In this document: positions 8,126-17,090 of the stretch, in pieces
Numbering within the stretch: position 1 is the first letter of the stretch
Layout of the letters: each line of letters opens with the position of its first letter
Origin: IOR16 sp963521065
GTDB lineage: Bacteria; Bacillota; Clostridia; Peptostreptococcales; Anaerovoracaceae
Reading direction: 5' to 3'
NCBI GenBank assembly: GCA_963521065.1
Contig: CAUQTI010000001.1
Location: 186,001 to 250,000, forward strand
DNA length: 64,000 nt
Notes under the pieces: model-generated
Told to the model about the DNA's origin: nothing
The model's database searches: none
What the model saw: the letters and a program-made list of their open reading frames with translations, nothing else
Position numbers and translations under genes: made by a program

Positions 8126-8590
8126 ATGGATCTATTTTCCAGAGAATTGAATGGTTTGTTGGCAGACACCTTTCGTTCTATATTGAAAATAGAGGAACAG
8201 GCAGTTCGAAATTCAGAGCAATCGAATCTTTCAATCAATGAATTACATTTATTGGAGGCAGTAGCAAAGGATAAGGAAAAAGGGAAAACCATTAGTGCCA
8301 TTGCAGTGGATATGAATATTACGCTGCCCTCTGTTACAGTTGCAATCAATAAGCTGGCGAAAAAGGGATATGTTGAAAAGATTAAATCTGAAAATGACGG
8401 GAGGCGTGTTTTTGTAAAACTGACCCGGTTAGGGCATAAGGTAAACGCCGGACACCAGTATTTTCATGAAAATATGGTACGCAACGTGGCTGCCGGAATG
8501 ACAGAAGAGGAAAAAGAAATTTTGGTACGAGGTATTACAAAATTGAATGAGTTTTTCAAAAAAAGACTGGAAGCGAGGAACAAAAAATGA
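8126..8590 (+). CDS. fabT: MarR-family regulator of fatty-acid synthesis (FabT-like)
   Basis: A 154-aa MarR-type winged-helix protein. The recognition region is seen in KTISAIAVDMNITLPSVTVAINKLAKKGYVEK (about residues 53-84), followed by the wing SENDGRRVFVKLTRLGHK. It is the first gene of the fab/acc operon, as in lactic bacteria and many Clostridia, where FabT uses acyl-ACP as corepressor. Its TGA stop overlaps the fabH ATG, giving translational coupling. An AAGGAGGAAGC site precedes the ATG. Palindromes in its promoter suggest it represses its own operon. The regulatory role is inferred from position and operator, not from sequence alone. Confidence 0.8.
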   Translation: MDLFSRELNGLLADTFRSILKIEEQAVRNSEQSNLSINELHLLEAVAKDKEKGKTISAIAVDMNITLPSVTVAINKLAKKGYVEKIKSENDGRRVFVKLTRLGHKVNAGHQYFHENMVRNVAAGMTEEEKEILVRGITKLNEFFKKRLEARNKK

Positions 8591-9546
8591 GCTTTCGAAT
8601 ATTGGGAACCGGGAGCGGCCTGCCGTCTCTTTGCATAACAAATGATGATTTATCAAAGGTTATGGATACGAGTGACGAATGGATTCGAACAAGAACCGGA
8701 ATCGAAAAACGCCGGATTTGCGGTGAGGAAACCATAACAGATTTGGCAGAAACAGCCGCAAAACGTGCACTAGAAGACAGCGGCGTCTCAGCAGAAGAGC
8801 TGGATTTGATTATTTGTGCGACGTTATCTGCTGACTATATTACACCATCAATGGCTTGTGTGTTACAGGAGCGGCTTGGGGCAAAATGTCCTGCATTTGA
8901 TTTAAATGCGGCTTGCACGGGATTTTTATATGCGATGGACGTAGCGGCAGGCTATTTTGCAAGAAATGATAAAATGAAAATTTTAATTGTTGCGGCGGAA
9001 GCAATTTCGAAGCTGGTGGACTGGAGAGAGCGCAATACAAGTGTTATCTTTGCAGATGGTGCAGGAGCCGTTGTCTTAGGTGAGGGAAATGATTTGCTTG
9101 CCATTCGTTTAACGGCAAAAGGGAATACCCATGCACTTGCTGCCCCAAACATCTCAGGGAATTGCCCATTCAGACAAGGGGAAGTGAAAGAAACCTTTCT
9201 GGAAATGGACGGAAAAGAAGTTTTTCGTTTCGCAGTTTCATCCATGTGCAGAGATATTAAAGCGGTGATGAAGCTCGCAGGAGTAACCGGAGAAGAGATT
9301 GATTATGTTTTACCGCATCAGGCAAATATGAGAATCTTGGATTCGGCAATCAATCGATTGGATATTGATGGAGAAAAATTTCTCACCAATATAAATTGCA
9401 GAGGAAATACCTCAGCAGCAGCGATTCCGCTGCTTCTTGATGAAGCCAATAAAGCGGGAACGCTGAAAAAAGGAAACCTATTAGCGATGAGCTCCTTCGG
9501 CGGCGGCCTTACAACAGGTGCCTGCATCTTGCGTTGGAGCAAATAA
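8587..9546 (+). CDS. fabH: FabH, beta-ketoacyl-ACP synthase III
   Basis: FabH condenses acetyl-CoA (or branched acyl-CoA) with malonyl-ACP to start fatty-acid synthesis in the cytoplasm. The 319-aa protein has the full catalytic triad: Cys110 in LNAACTGFLYAMD, His244 in YVLPHQANMRI and Asn274 in NCRGNTSAA, the same spacing as the E. coli enzyme. The glycine-rich C-terminus SSFGGGLTTGACIL is intact. Its ATG overlaps the fabT stop (ATGA). The primer preference (straight or branched) cannot be read from the sequence. Confidence 0.97.
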   Translation: MSFRILGTGSGLPSLCITNDDLSKVMDTSDEWIRTRTGIEKRRICGEETITDLAETAAKRALEDSGVSAEELDLIICATLSADYITPSMACVLQERLGAKCPAFDLNAACTGFLYAMDVAAGYFARNDKMKILIVAAEAISKLVDWRERNTSVIFADGAGAVVLGEGNDLLAIRLTAKGNTHALAAPNISGNCPFRQGEVKETFLEMDGKEVFRFAVSSMCRDIKAVMKLAGVTGEEIDYVLPHQANMRILDSAINRLDIDGEKFLTNINCRGNTSAAAIPLLLDEANKAGTLKKGNLLAMSSFGGGLTTGACILRWSK

Positions 9547-9570
9547 AAGAGTAAATTGGAGGATAAGAAT

Positions 9571-9795
9571 ATGACAACATTTGAAAAGGTAGTAAACATT
9601 TTAGTGGACGCGAAAGACTGCGAAGCAGACAAGATTAAGATGGAGAGCACATGGGCTGAACTAGAGCTGGATTCTTTGGATACTGTAGAACTGGTTATGA
9701 ACCTTGAAGACGAGTTTGGCGTTTCACTCGAAATGAATGAGGATTTAAAAACAGTTGGTGACGTGGTAAAGGCAATTGATGCTGCATTGGAATAG
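9571..9795 (+). CDS. acpP: Acyl carrier protein
   Basis: A 74-aa acidic four-helix carrier. The phosphopantetheine site is Ser35 in ELDSLDTVELVMNLEDEFGV. I chose the ATG at 9571, preceded by TTGGAGGATAAG, over an upstream in-frame TTG that lies within that ribosome site. Helix I starts TTFEKVVNILVD. The protein carries the growing acyl chain for every enzyme of this operon. It lies 24 bp after fabH and 9 bp before fabK. Confidence 0.95.
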   Translation: MTTFEKVVNILVDAKDCEADKIKMESTWAELELDSLDTVELVMNLEDEFGVSLEMNEDLKTVGDVVKAIDAALE

Positions 9796-9804
9796 GGGTT
9801 AGTC

Positions 9805-10752
9805 ATGATAAAAACACCAGTTTGTGAGATATTAGGAATCGAATATCCCATTTTCCAGGGTGGCATGGCTTGGATTGCGGATGCTGATTTGGCAGCCGCA
9901 GTTTCCAACGCCGGAGGTCTTGGGATTATTTCTGCGATGAATGCGAATGGCGAATGGCTGAGAAAAGAAATTCAGAAAGCCAGAAAACTTACTGATAAGC
10001 CATTTGGCGTAAATATTATGCTGATGAGCCCGCATGTGGAGGAAGTCGCAAAGTTAGTGGCAGAAGAGAAAGTTGCAGTGGTAGTGACTGGAGCCGGAAA
10101 TCCGTCGAAATATATGAAGGATTGGATTGAGGCTGGGATCAAAGTAATTCCTGTCGTACCATCAACGGGTATCGCTAAGCTGGTAGCCAGAAAAGGGGCG
10201 GTTGCTGTGATCGCAGAAGGCGGCGAATCCGGAGGACACATAGGGGAGATTACAACGATGGCATTGGTGCCGCAGGTTTGTGATGCAGTGGATATTCCAG
10301 TGCTTGCGGCCGGAGGAATCGCTGATGGCAGAGGTGTTGCCGCTGCTTTTATGCTTGGCGCAGTCGGTGTACAACTGGGAACTCGCTTCTTAGTTGCAAA
10401 AGAATGTAATGTACATCAGAATTATAAAGATAAAATATTAAAAGCAAAAGATATTGATACGATGACGACCGGGAAGCGGCTTGGCCATCCTGTAAGGACT
10501 TTAAAAACACCTTTTGCAAGAACCTTCTTAAAGATGGAATATAACAGCGATGTGTCAGATGAAGAATTGGAAAAATTCGGTGCAGGCTCACTCTATGCGG
10601 CTGCTATTTTAGGTGATGAAAAAAAAGGCAGTTTTATGTCGGGCCAGATTGCAGCGATGGTAAAGGAAGAGCAGACGGCGGCAGAAATCATCCAGGAAAT
10701 TTTCAAAGAGGCGGAAGAAGTGCTTCGCGGAGGAATGCAATGGGTAAAATAG
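9805..10752 (+). CDS. fabK: FabK, FMN-dependent enoyl-ACP reductase II
   Basis: A 315-aa TIM-barrel flavoprotein of the FabK/nitronate-monooxygenase superfamily. It performs the final NAD(P)H-dependent reduction of each elongation cycle. Key features are YPIFQGGMAWIADADLAAAVSNAGGLG at the N-terminus, the AEGGESGGHIGE segment near residue 145 with the conserved His, and the phosphate-binding AAGGIADGRGVAAAFMLGAVGVQLGTRFL near 170-198. No fabI is present in the operon, so this is the likely enoyl reductase. It has no C-terminal cysteine cluster, unlike its paralogue at 12412. It overlaps fabD by 13 bp. Confidence 0.95.
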   Translation: MIKTPVCEILGIEYPIFQGGMAWIADADLAAAVSNAGGLGIISAMNANGEWLRKEIQKARKLTDKPFGVNIMLMSPHVEEVAKLVAEEKVAVVVTGAGNPSKYMKDWIEAGIKVIPVVPSTGIAKLVARKGAVAVIAEGGESGGHIGEITTMALVPQVCDAVDIPVLAAGGIADGRGVAAAFMLGAVGVQLGTRFLVAKECNVHQNYKDKILKAKDIDTMTTGKRLGHPVRTLKTPFARTFLKMEYNSDVSDEELEKFGAGSLYAAAILGDEKKGSFMSGQIAAMVKEEQTAAEIIQEIFKEAEEVLRGGMQWVK

Positions 10753-11654
10753 CTTTTGTGTTTGCCGGCCAAGGTGCGCAATATGCGGGTATGGGAAAAG
10801 AATTGTATGACTGCAGCGATGCGGCAAAATCTGTTTTTGATAAAATTGAGGTTTTGCGTCCGGGAACAATACAGCAGTGTTTTTCCGGTACAAAAGAAGA
10901 ACTTTCTGTTACCGCCAATACACAACCCTGTCTGTTTGCTGTAGATTTAGCAATCGCAAAAGCATTAAAAGCAGAGGGTATTTCCCCTGACGCAGTAGCG
11001 GGTTTCTCCCTGGGAGAGATTCCTGCACTTATTTTTGCAGGGATGCTTTCTTTAGAAGATGGGTTTAAACTTGTTTGTAAGCGGGCAGACGCAATGCATA
11101 ATGCAGCATTGGAAAATCCGGGAGGAATGGCAGCCGTATTAAAATTGAAACCAGAAGCTGTTGTTTCATTGTGTGCTGAGAATACGGGAACCTTTCCTGT
11201 GAACTTTAACAGCCCTGCGCAGACCGTAGTCGCAGGAAAAAAAGAAGCACTCCCAGGACTGATAAAGGCGGTAAAGGATGCTGGCGGGATGGCGGTTCCG
11301 CTCGCAGTCAGCGGTGCATTTCACAGCCCGTTTATGAAGGCAGCCTCTGACGAATTAAATGCTTTTTTACAAGACCTTCTGGTAGAAGCACCGGGATGTG
11401 CGGTGTATGCAAATGTCAGCGCAAAACCTTATACGAAAGAGAACTTCAAACAGTGGCTTACAGAGCAGGTTATGAGCCCTGTACTATGGCAAGCAACAGT
11501 GGAGAATATGATAACAGACGGATTTGACACCTTTATTGAAGTGGGGCCGGGGAAGACCCTTTCCGGCTTGATTAAAAAGATTGCACCGCAGGCATCTGTC
11601 TATAACGTCGAAACTGAAACCGATTTGCATCGTGTTTTAGAAGCATTAAAATAA
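10740..11654 (+). CDS. fabD: FabD, malonyl-CoA:ACP transacylase
   Basis: FabD transfers malonyl from CoA to ACP to supply the elongation substrate. The 304-aa protein shows the oxyanion motif FAGQGAQYAGMG at residues 8-19, the nucleophile Ser90 in AGFSLGEIPAL and His195 in SGAFHSPFM. The C-terminal EVGPGKTLSGLIKKI motif is intact. It starts inside the end of fabK (13-bp overlap), so translation is coupled. Length and motifs are normal. Confidence 0.97.
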   Translation: MGKIAFVFAGQGAQYAGMGKELYDCSDAAKSVFDKIEVLRPGTIQQCFSGTKEELSVTANTQPCLFAVDLAIAKALKAEGISPDAVAGFSLGEIPALIFAGMLSLEDGFKLVCKRADAMHNAALENPGGMAAVLKLKPEAVVSLCAENTGTFPVNFNSPAQTVVAGKKEALPGLIKAVKDAGGMAVPLAVSGAFHSPFMKAASDELNAFLQDLLVEAPGCAVYANVSAKPYTKENFKQWLTEQVMSPVLWQATVENMITDGFDTFIEVGPGKTLSGLIKKIAPQASVYNVETETDLHRVLEALK

Positions 11655-11678
11655 TACGCGGTGGTTTAGGAGAGCATT

Positions 11679-12419
11679 ATGTTGAAAAATAAAACGGCAT
11701 TTATTACAGGAGCATCCAGAGGAATCGGGAAAGCCATCGCGCTGGCTATGGCTGAAAATGGGGCTAATATTGCATTTGCTTACGCCTCGAATCAGGAGGC
11801 GGCAGATAAGACATGCGAAGAAATTCGAAGCCTTGGTGTTGACGCGGAAGCCTTTTCCTGCGATATCACCGATTTTGCGCAAGCAGGAGATGTGGTAAAA
11901 CAGGCAATCTTACGCTTTGGGAAGATAGATATTCTTGTAAACAATGCAGGAATAACAAGGGATGGATTGATTCTGACTATGAAAGAACAGGACTTTGATC
12001 AAGTCATTGATACGAATTTAAAAGGTGCCTTTCATATGATTAAACATGTCAGCGGGTCATTTCTAAAACAGCGTCAGGGAACGATTATTAATATCACTTC
12101 TGTTTCCGGCATGATGGGAAATCCTGGGCAGGCAAATTATTCCGCCGCAAAGGCCGGGCTGATCGGACTGACCAAAACGGTTGCCAAAGAATTTGCCTCC
12201 AGAGGAATCACCTGCAATGCGATTGCCCCTGGGTTTATAGAGACTGATATGACGGCAAAGCTCCCTGAAAAAGCAAAAGAAGCCGCAGTGGCAGCAATTC
12301 CGCTGAAAAGAATGGGAAGCCCTAAGGATATTGCAAATGTTGCTGTATTTCTTGCCAGTGAAAAGGCGGCTTACATCACGGGAGAAATCATTAAGGTAGA
12401 TGGTGGACTATATGTTTGA
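11679..12419 (+). CDS. fabG: FabG, 3-oxoacyl-ACP reductase
   Basis: A 246-aa short-chain dehydrogenase that reduces 3-oxoacyl-ACP with NADPH. The cofactor motif TGASRGIGKAIA lies at residues 10-21, NNAG near 88, the catalytic Ser in NITSVSGMM near 141, and Tyr154/Lys158 in NYSAAKAGL. The C-terminal AYITGEIIKVDGGLYV is typical of FabG. It ends inside the following flavoprotein gene with an 8-bp overlap, tying that gene to the same translational unit. Confidence 0.97.
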   Translation: MLKNKTAFITGASRGIGKAIALAMAENGANIAFAYASNQEAADKTCEEIRSLGVDAEAFSCDITDFAQAGDVVKQAILRFGKIDILVNNAGITRDGLILTMKEQDFDQVIDTNLKGAFHMIKHVSGSFLKQRQGTIINITSVSGMMGNPGQANYSAAKAGLIGLTKTVAKEFASRGITCNAIAPGFIETDMTAKLPEKAKEAAVAAIPLKRMGSPKDIANVAVFLASEKAAYITGEIIKVDGGLYV

Positions 12420-13521
12420 TTGGTATGGAAAAGGGCTCAAATTTGGTGAGCTGCGCCTGCCCACTCCAATAGTACAGGGAGGTATGGGCATCGGAGTTTC
12501 CGGTAGAAAATTAGCCGTTGCGGTAGCAGAAGCCGGAGGCGTCGGTGTAATTTCTGCCGTAGGGCTTGGATATTTGGGAATTCCTTGTGAGATTGAAGTA
12601 AAAAAAGAAGAAAGCAGAAATATCTCTATTTTAAGGCAGGAAATTCGCAAAGCGAAGCTTTCGACAGAAGGCGTTCTTGGTGTAAATATTATGGTTGCTA
12701 TTTCTGAATTTGCAGAGACGGCAAAAGCTGCGGTGGAAGAAGGTATTGACATTATCTTTGCAGGTGCAGGATTGCCTTTGAATTTACCGGCAGCTTTGAT
12801 TGAAGGAAGTAAGACAAAGCTTGTCCCGATTGTTTCATCGGCAAGAACAGCAAAGCTGATTGCAAAGCGTTGGATGACACATTACCAATACGCACCCGAT
12901 GGGTTTGTCGTAGAAGGACCAATGGCAGGAGGGCACTTAGGCTTTTCAACGGAGCAGATTAATGATCCTGCTTATCGTCTGGAAAATCTGATTCCTGCGA
13001 TTGTTGAAGAAGCGAAGAGAATAGAAGAAGACGCAAAAAAAGAAATTCCTGTGATTGCGGCAGGCGGTGTATATACAGGCGAAGATATTTATACAATGTT
13101 AAAGCTCGGTGCGAGCGGTGTACAGATGGCAACACGTTTTGTGGCAACCGAGGAATGTGATGCGGACCCGGCTTTTAAGCAGGCATATATTGACTGCACA
13201 AAGGAAGATATCGGCATTATAGAAAGCCCGGTGGGCTTGCCGGGGCGGGCAATTATTAATCGCTTTTTATCCGATGCGAAAAAAGGATTGAAGAATCCGC
13301 CGAACTGCACACGTCATTGTATCAAGACTTGTAAAGAAGAAAAAAGCCCGTATTGTATTTCTTCTGCATTGATCAATGCGGTGCATGGAAAGATTGAAAA
13401 CGGATTTGCTTTTATCGGGGCAAACGGATATCGGATAGATCGTATCTCGACAGTAAAAGAATTATTTGAAGAACTGGCTGAGGGATTTCGTGCAAGATAT
13501 GAAAAGGAAGCCTTAAGATAG
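12412..13521 (+). CDS. FabK/FabX-like FMN oxidoreductase with a C-terminal four-cysteine cluster, inside the fatty-acid operon
   Basis: A 369-aa TIM-barrel flavoprotein of the nitronate monooxygenase/FabK superfamily. Features are PTPIVQGGMGIGVSGRKLA at the N-terminus, the conserved His in EGPMAGGHLGF, and the FMN-phosphate site IAAGGVYTGEDIYTML followed by GVQMATRFV. Unlike FabK it has a C-terminal Cys299-X3-Cys303-X3-Cys307-X7-Cys315 cluster, suited to a 4Fe-4S centre. Helicobacter FabX, a member of this superfamily, carries FMN plus a 4Fe-4S cluster and makes unsaturated acyl-ACP, so a similar dehydrogenase/isomerase role is possible here. I chose the ATG at 12412; the gene overlaps fabG by 8 bp and ends 10 bp before fabF. 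Alternatives are a second enoyl reductase or a nitronate oxidase. Function is inferred. Confidence 0.75.
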   Translation: MFDWYGKGLKFGELRLPTPIVQGGMGIGVSGRKLAVAVAEAGGVGVISAVGLGYLGIPCEIEVKKEESRNISILRQEIRKAKLSTEGVLGVNIMVAISEFAETAKAAVEEGIDIIFAGAGLPLNLPAALIEGSKTKLVPIVSSARTAKLIAKRWMTHYQYAPDGFVVEGPMAGGHLGFSTEQINDPAYRLENLIPAIVEEAKRIEEDAKKEIPVIAAGGVYTGEDIYTMLKLGASGVQMATRFVATEECDADPAFKQAYIDCTKEDIGIIESPVGLPGRAIINRFLSDAKKGLKNPPNCTRHCIKTCKEEKSPYCISSALINAVHGKIENGFAFIGANGYRIDRISTVKELFEELAEGFRARYEKEALR

Positions 13522-13531
13522 GAGGAAGATT

Positions 13532-14785
13532 ATGAGAAGAGTTGTAGTAACCGGACTTGGAGCCATTTCTCCGGTGGGCAATCAGATTGATGAATTTTGG
13601 AACAATTTACTAGACGGAAAAAATGGAATCGACTTCATTACTAGATTTGACGTAACGGATTATAAAGTTAAGATTGCAGCTGAAGTCAAGGATTTTGATC
13701 CCTTAAAATATATGGAAAAATCAGAAGCGAGAAAGCAGGACCTTTTTTCGCAATATGCAGTAGCTGCAGCAGTGCAAGCGATGGAAGACGCGAAAATAAC
13801 GGAAGAAAATATGGATACGGAGCGCCTTGGAGTCTATGTGGGCTCTGGAACCGGTGGTATGGATACCTTTTTTGAAGAAGCGAAAAAGCTTTTAGCAAAG
13901 GGACCGGGCCGTATTTCTCCATTCTTCATTCCAATGATGATTGGAAACATGGCAGCCGGAAACATTGCCATTCGTTTTCATGCACAGGGACCAAGCCTTC
14001 CGATTGTTACTGCCTGCGCAACTTCAACGAATACCATCGGAGAAGCCTTCCGCACCATTAAATTTGGCTATGCGGATGCCATTATTGCAGGGGGAACAGA
14101 AGCAACGATTGTGCCGCTTGCTTTGGCTGGTTTTACAAATTGTATGGCATTGACACAAAAAAATGACCCTGCCTGCAGTTCTATTCCGTTTGATAAAAAC
14201 AGGGACGGATTTGTTATGGGAGAGGGTGCTGCTATTTTAATCCTTGAGGAATATGAGCATGCAGTCAAACGAGGCGCAAAAATGTATGCAGAAATCGTCG
14301 GCTACGGGAATACGAATGACGCATATCATATGACGGCACCGCATCCTGAGGCGATGGGCGGTGCAAAAGCGATTTCCCTTGCGTTAGAAGAGGCAGCGTC
14401 CTTCGATGCATCATTGGCAGAAGAAGACCGTATTTATATCAATGCACACGGTACCAGTACGCCGCTGAATGACAAAACAGAAACAAAAGCGATTAAAATG
14501 GCATTGGGCGAAGAAAAAGCAAGAAAGGCACATATTAGCTCGACAAAGTCAATGACAGGACATATGCTAGGCGCTGCCGGCGCGATTGAAGCAGCGGCGA
14601 CTGTGCTTGCACTTCAAAATGGAAAAATACCACCGACAATCGGTTATAGGGAAGCAGATCCAGAGTGTGATTTAAATTACACACCAAATCAGAGTGTAGA
14701 AGCTGATGTAAAGCTGGGTTTATCACTCTCTCTAGGATTCGGAGGCCATAATGGCTGCATTGCATTCCGAAAAATAGAAAAGTAG
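13532..14785 (+). CDS. fabF: FabF, beta-ketoacyl-ACP synthase II
   Basis: FabF is the elongating condensing enzyme. The 417-aa protein carries Cys162 in VTACATSTNTIG, His306 in NAHGTSTPLNDKTE and His344 in KSMTGHMLGAAGAIE, the full Claisen triad. The C-terminal SLGFGGHNGCIAF is intact. No fabB is present, so FabF is the only elongating synthase in the operon. A GGAGGAAG site precedes the ATG. The neighbours are the cysteine-rich flavoprotein and accB. Confidence 0.97.
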   Translation: MRRVVVTGLGAISPVGNQIDEFWNNLLDGKNGIDFITRFDVTDYKVKIAAEVKDFDPLKYMEKSEARKQDLFSQYAVAAAVQAMEDAKITEENMDTERLGVYVGSGTGGMDTFFEEAKKLLAKGPGRISPFFIPMMIGNMAAGNIAIRFHAQGPSLPIVTACATSTNTIGEAFRTIKFGYADAIIAGGTEATIVPLALAGFTNCMALTQKNDPACSSIPFDKNRDGFVMGEGAAILILEEYEHAVKRGAKMYAEIVGYGNTNDAYHMTAPHPEAMGGAKAISLALEEAASFDASLAEEDRIYINAHGTSTPLNDKTETKAIKMALGEEKARKAHISSTKSMTGHMLGAAGAIEAAATVLALQNGKIPPTIGYREADPECDLNYTPNQSVEADVKLGLSLSLGFGGHNGCIAFRKIEK

Positions 14786-14795
14786 GGGGATCGGC

Positions 14796-15272
14796 ATGAA
14801 TATTGAAGAAATAAAAGAATTGATAAAGCTGCTTGAGGAATCAAAGCTGAGCTGTTTAGAAATTACGGAAGGAACAACAAAGATTCGCATGGAAAAGAAC
14901 CTTGCGAACGGTGCGTTTTTAAATGCACCGGCACTTACCGCGATTCCAAATGAAATGCAACCGGCTGTGCCATGCGGCACTACAGCGACTTCGGCAGATG
15001 CGTCAGAAGGCAATCGAAGTGCAGAAAAAATGCCGGAAGGACTGCCGGTCAAATCACCGATGGTGGGAGTCTTTTATGCCGCACCGTCTCCGGATGATTC
15101 TCCATATGTAGCAGTAGGTGATTCTGTGAAAAAGGGAGATGTTATTTGCATTGTAGAAGCCATGAAACTTTTGAATGAAATCACCTCCGAATACGATGGT
15201 GTGATTTCAGAAATTTGTGTGAAAAATGGAGAAGTTGTAGAATTTGGGCAGCCCTTGTTCTATGTAAGATAA
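14796..15272 (+). CDS. accB: AccB, biotin carboxyl carrier protein of acetyl-CoA carboxylase
   Basis: A 158-aa BCCP. The N-terminal helix (MNIEEIKELIKLLEES) is followed by a flexible Ala/Pro/Ser-rich linker (about residues 45-85) and a biotinyl domain from about 87. Lys124 in VEAMKLLNEI is the biotinylation site. The usual thumb region near YVAVGDSVKKGD is present. It carries carboxybiotin between AccC and AccAD. It starts 10 bp after fabF and is 28 bp from fabZ. Confidence 0.96.
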   Translation: MNIEEIKELIKLLEESKLSCLEITEGTTKIRMEKNLANGAFLNAPALTAIPNEMQPAVPCGTTATSADASEGNRSAEKMPEGLPVKSPMVGVFYAAPSPDDSPYVAVGDSVKKGDVICIVEAMKLLNEITSEYDGVISEICVKNGEVVEFGQPLFYVR

Positions 15273-15300
15273 GAGAAATTTCCATACTGGGAGTGAAACG

Positions 15301-15732
15301 ATGAAAAGAGAAGAGATTAAGAAGCTGCTTCCGCATAGAGAGCCGATGCTTTTAGTTGACGAGGCATCTATTGTGGGAGAAAATAAAGCAGAAGGGCTTT
15401 ACACGGTAAAAGGCGATGAATGGTTTTTGCAAGGGCATTTTCCCGGAGATCCGGTAGTTCCCGGTGTGATTCTCTGTGAAATTATGGCGCAGACTTGCTG
15501 TGTTCTGATTCATGGTGGAAATGCTGACGAAGAAGAGGCAAAGGCTACGCCGTATTTTACGGGATTGAATAACGTAAAATTTAGAAACCCGGTAAAACCC
15601 GGTGATGAGTTAAAGCTGGAATGTAGTATAGAGCGGGTGAAAGAACCTTTTTACTTTGCAAAAGGAAAGGGCAGTGTAAATGGAAAGCTATGCGTCAGTG
15701 CAGAATTTTCATTTGCATTGGTAAAGAAATAA
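15301..15732 (+). CDS. fabZ: FabZ, 3-hydroxyacyl-ACP dehydratase
   Basis: A 143-aa hot-dog-fold dehydratase that produces trans-2-enoyl-ACP. It has KLLPHREPMLLVDE at the start, the catalytic His46 in LQGHFPGDPVVPGVILCEIMAQ and the nearby Glu60 of the CEIMAQ helix. It is the only dehydratase in the operon, with no fabA. Unsaturated chains must therefore come from an isomerising FabZ, another enzyme in the operon, or a gene elsewhere. A GGGAGTGAAACG site precedes the ATG. Confidence 0.96.
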   Translation: MKREEIKKLLPHREPMLLVDEASIVGENKAEGLYTVKGDEWFLQGHFPGDPVVPGVILCEIMAQTCCVLIHGGNADEEEAKATPYFTGLNNVKFRNPVKPGDELKLECSIERVKEPFYFAKGKGSVNGKLCVSAEFSFALVKK

Positions 15733-15743
15733 GGAGATAATCC

Positions 15744-17087
15744 ATGTTTTCAAAAATATTAATTGCAAACCGCGGAGAAATTGCAGTCCGAATCATACGC
15801 GCCTGTAAGGAAATGGGCGTTGCGACAGTCGCTGTTTTTTCAGAAGCAGACCGCGATGCTCTGCATGTCAGCCTTGCAGATGAAAGCATCTGCATTGGGC
15901 CTCCTTCACCGAAAGATAGCTATTTGAACATGAGCGCGATTTTATCGGCTGCGGTTGTTACCGGTGCGGAGGCAATTCATCCGGGATACGGCTTGCTTTC
16001 CGAGAATGCAAGATTCGCTCACCGTTGTGAAGAGTGTGGAGTCGTATTTATCGGTCCGTCAGCAGAAGTGATTCGCCGTATGGGAGATAAGGATGAGGCA
16101 AGAAAAACAATGAAGCAAGCTGGTGTACCTGTTACGCCTGGATGCGATGTCATTGAAGATATAAAAGAAGCAAAGAAAGAAGCCGAGCGGATCGGATTTC
16201 CTTTACTGGTAAAAGCAAGGGCCGGAGGCGGAGGCCGGGGAATTCGGCTGGTGCGCAGTGTGAAAGAATTTGAATCGGCATTTAAAACAGCCTCTGCCGA
16301 AGCAAAAACGGCATTTGGGGATGGCGCCGTTTATATGGAACGATTTTTATCCCCGGCAAAGCATATTGAGATGCAGATTCTCTGTGACAAGCAGGGAAAC
16401 GTGGTTTGTCTCGGCGAGCGTGAATGCTCGATTCAGAGGAAAAACCAAAAACTGATAGAGGAAAGCCCGTCTCCTGCAATGAGCAGCGAGACTCGAAATA
16501 AAATGATTGAAATCGCAGCAAGAGCTGCGAAAACAGTAGGCTATGAAAATGCCGGTACAATTGAATTCCTCATGGGTGAGGATGGCAGCTTTTATTTCAT
16601 GGAAATGAATACAAGACTGCAGGTAGAACATACTGTGACAGAGATGGTGACCGGGATTGACTTGGTAAAATGGCAAATAAGGATTGCAGCAGGTGTTCCT
16701 TTAGATATGGGGCAAGAGGATATTCAAATTGCAGGAAGTGCGATTGAATGCCGTATTAATGCAGAAGACCCTGAACAGGATTTTCGGCCTTGTGCGGGGA
16801 AAATTGACTTGCTTCATATACCTGGCGGACCTTGGGTTCGCTTTGACACTGCCATTTATCAGGATTATATTGTACCGCCTTTTTATGATTCCATGATTGG
16901 GAAGCTGATTGTACATGCAAAGACAAGAGAAGAAGCCATCCGAAAAATGCGCGCTGCTTTATGTGAGCTGATTATAGGTGGAATTGCGACGAATACAGAG
17001 CTTCAGCTTTCCATTTTGGAAGAGGAGGACTTCATTAAGGGAGATTACTATACGAACTTCATGGAGACCAGAGAGAAAAGGGGGTAG
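15744..17087 (+). CDS. accC: AccC, biotin carboxylase subunit of acetyl-CoA carboxylase
   Basis: A 447-aa ATP-grasp enzyme that carboxylates the biotin on AccB with bicarbonate and ATP. Landmarks are FSKILIANRGEIAVRIIRAC at the start, AIHPGYGLLSENARFA near residue 75, the ATP-grasp glycine loop ARAGGGGRGIRLVR near 157-170, ERECSIQRKNQKLIEE near 228 and FMEMNTRLQVEHTVTEM near 285. It is full length. It starts 11 bp after fabZ and ends 3 bp before accD. Confidence 0.97.
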   Translation: MFSKILIANRGEIAVRIIRACKEMGVATVAVFSEADRDALHVSLADESICIGPPSPKDSYLNMSAILSAAVVTGAEAIHPGYGLLSENARFAHRCEECGVVFIGPSAEVIRRMGDKDEARKTMKQAGVPVTPGCDVIEDIKEAKKEAERIGFPLLVKARAGGGGRGIRLVRSVKEFESAFKTASAEAKTAFGDGAVYMERFLSPAKHIEMQILCDKQGNVVCLGERECSIQRKNQKLIEESPSPAMSSETRNKMIEIAARAAKTVGYENAGTIEFLMGEDGSFYFMEMNTRLQVEHTVTEMVTGIDLVKWQIRIAAGVPLDMGQEDIQIAGSAIECRINAEDPEQDFRPCAGKIDLLHIPGGPWVRFDTAIYQDYIVPPFYDSMIGKLIVHAKTREEAIRKMRAALCELIIGGIATNTELQLSILEEEDFIKGDYYTNFMETREKRG

Positions 17088-17090
17088 TTC

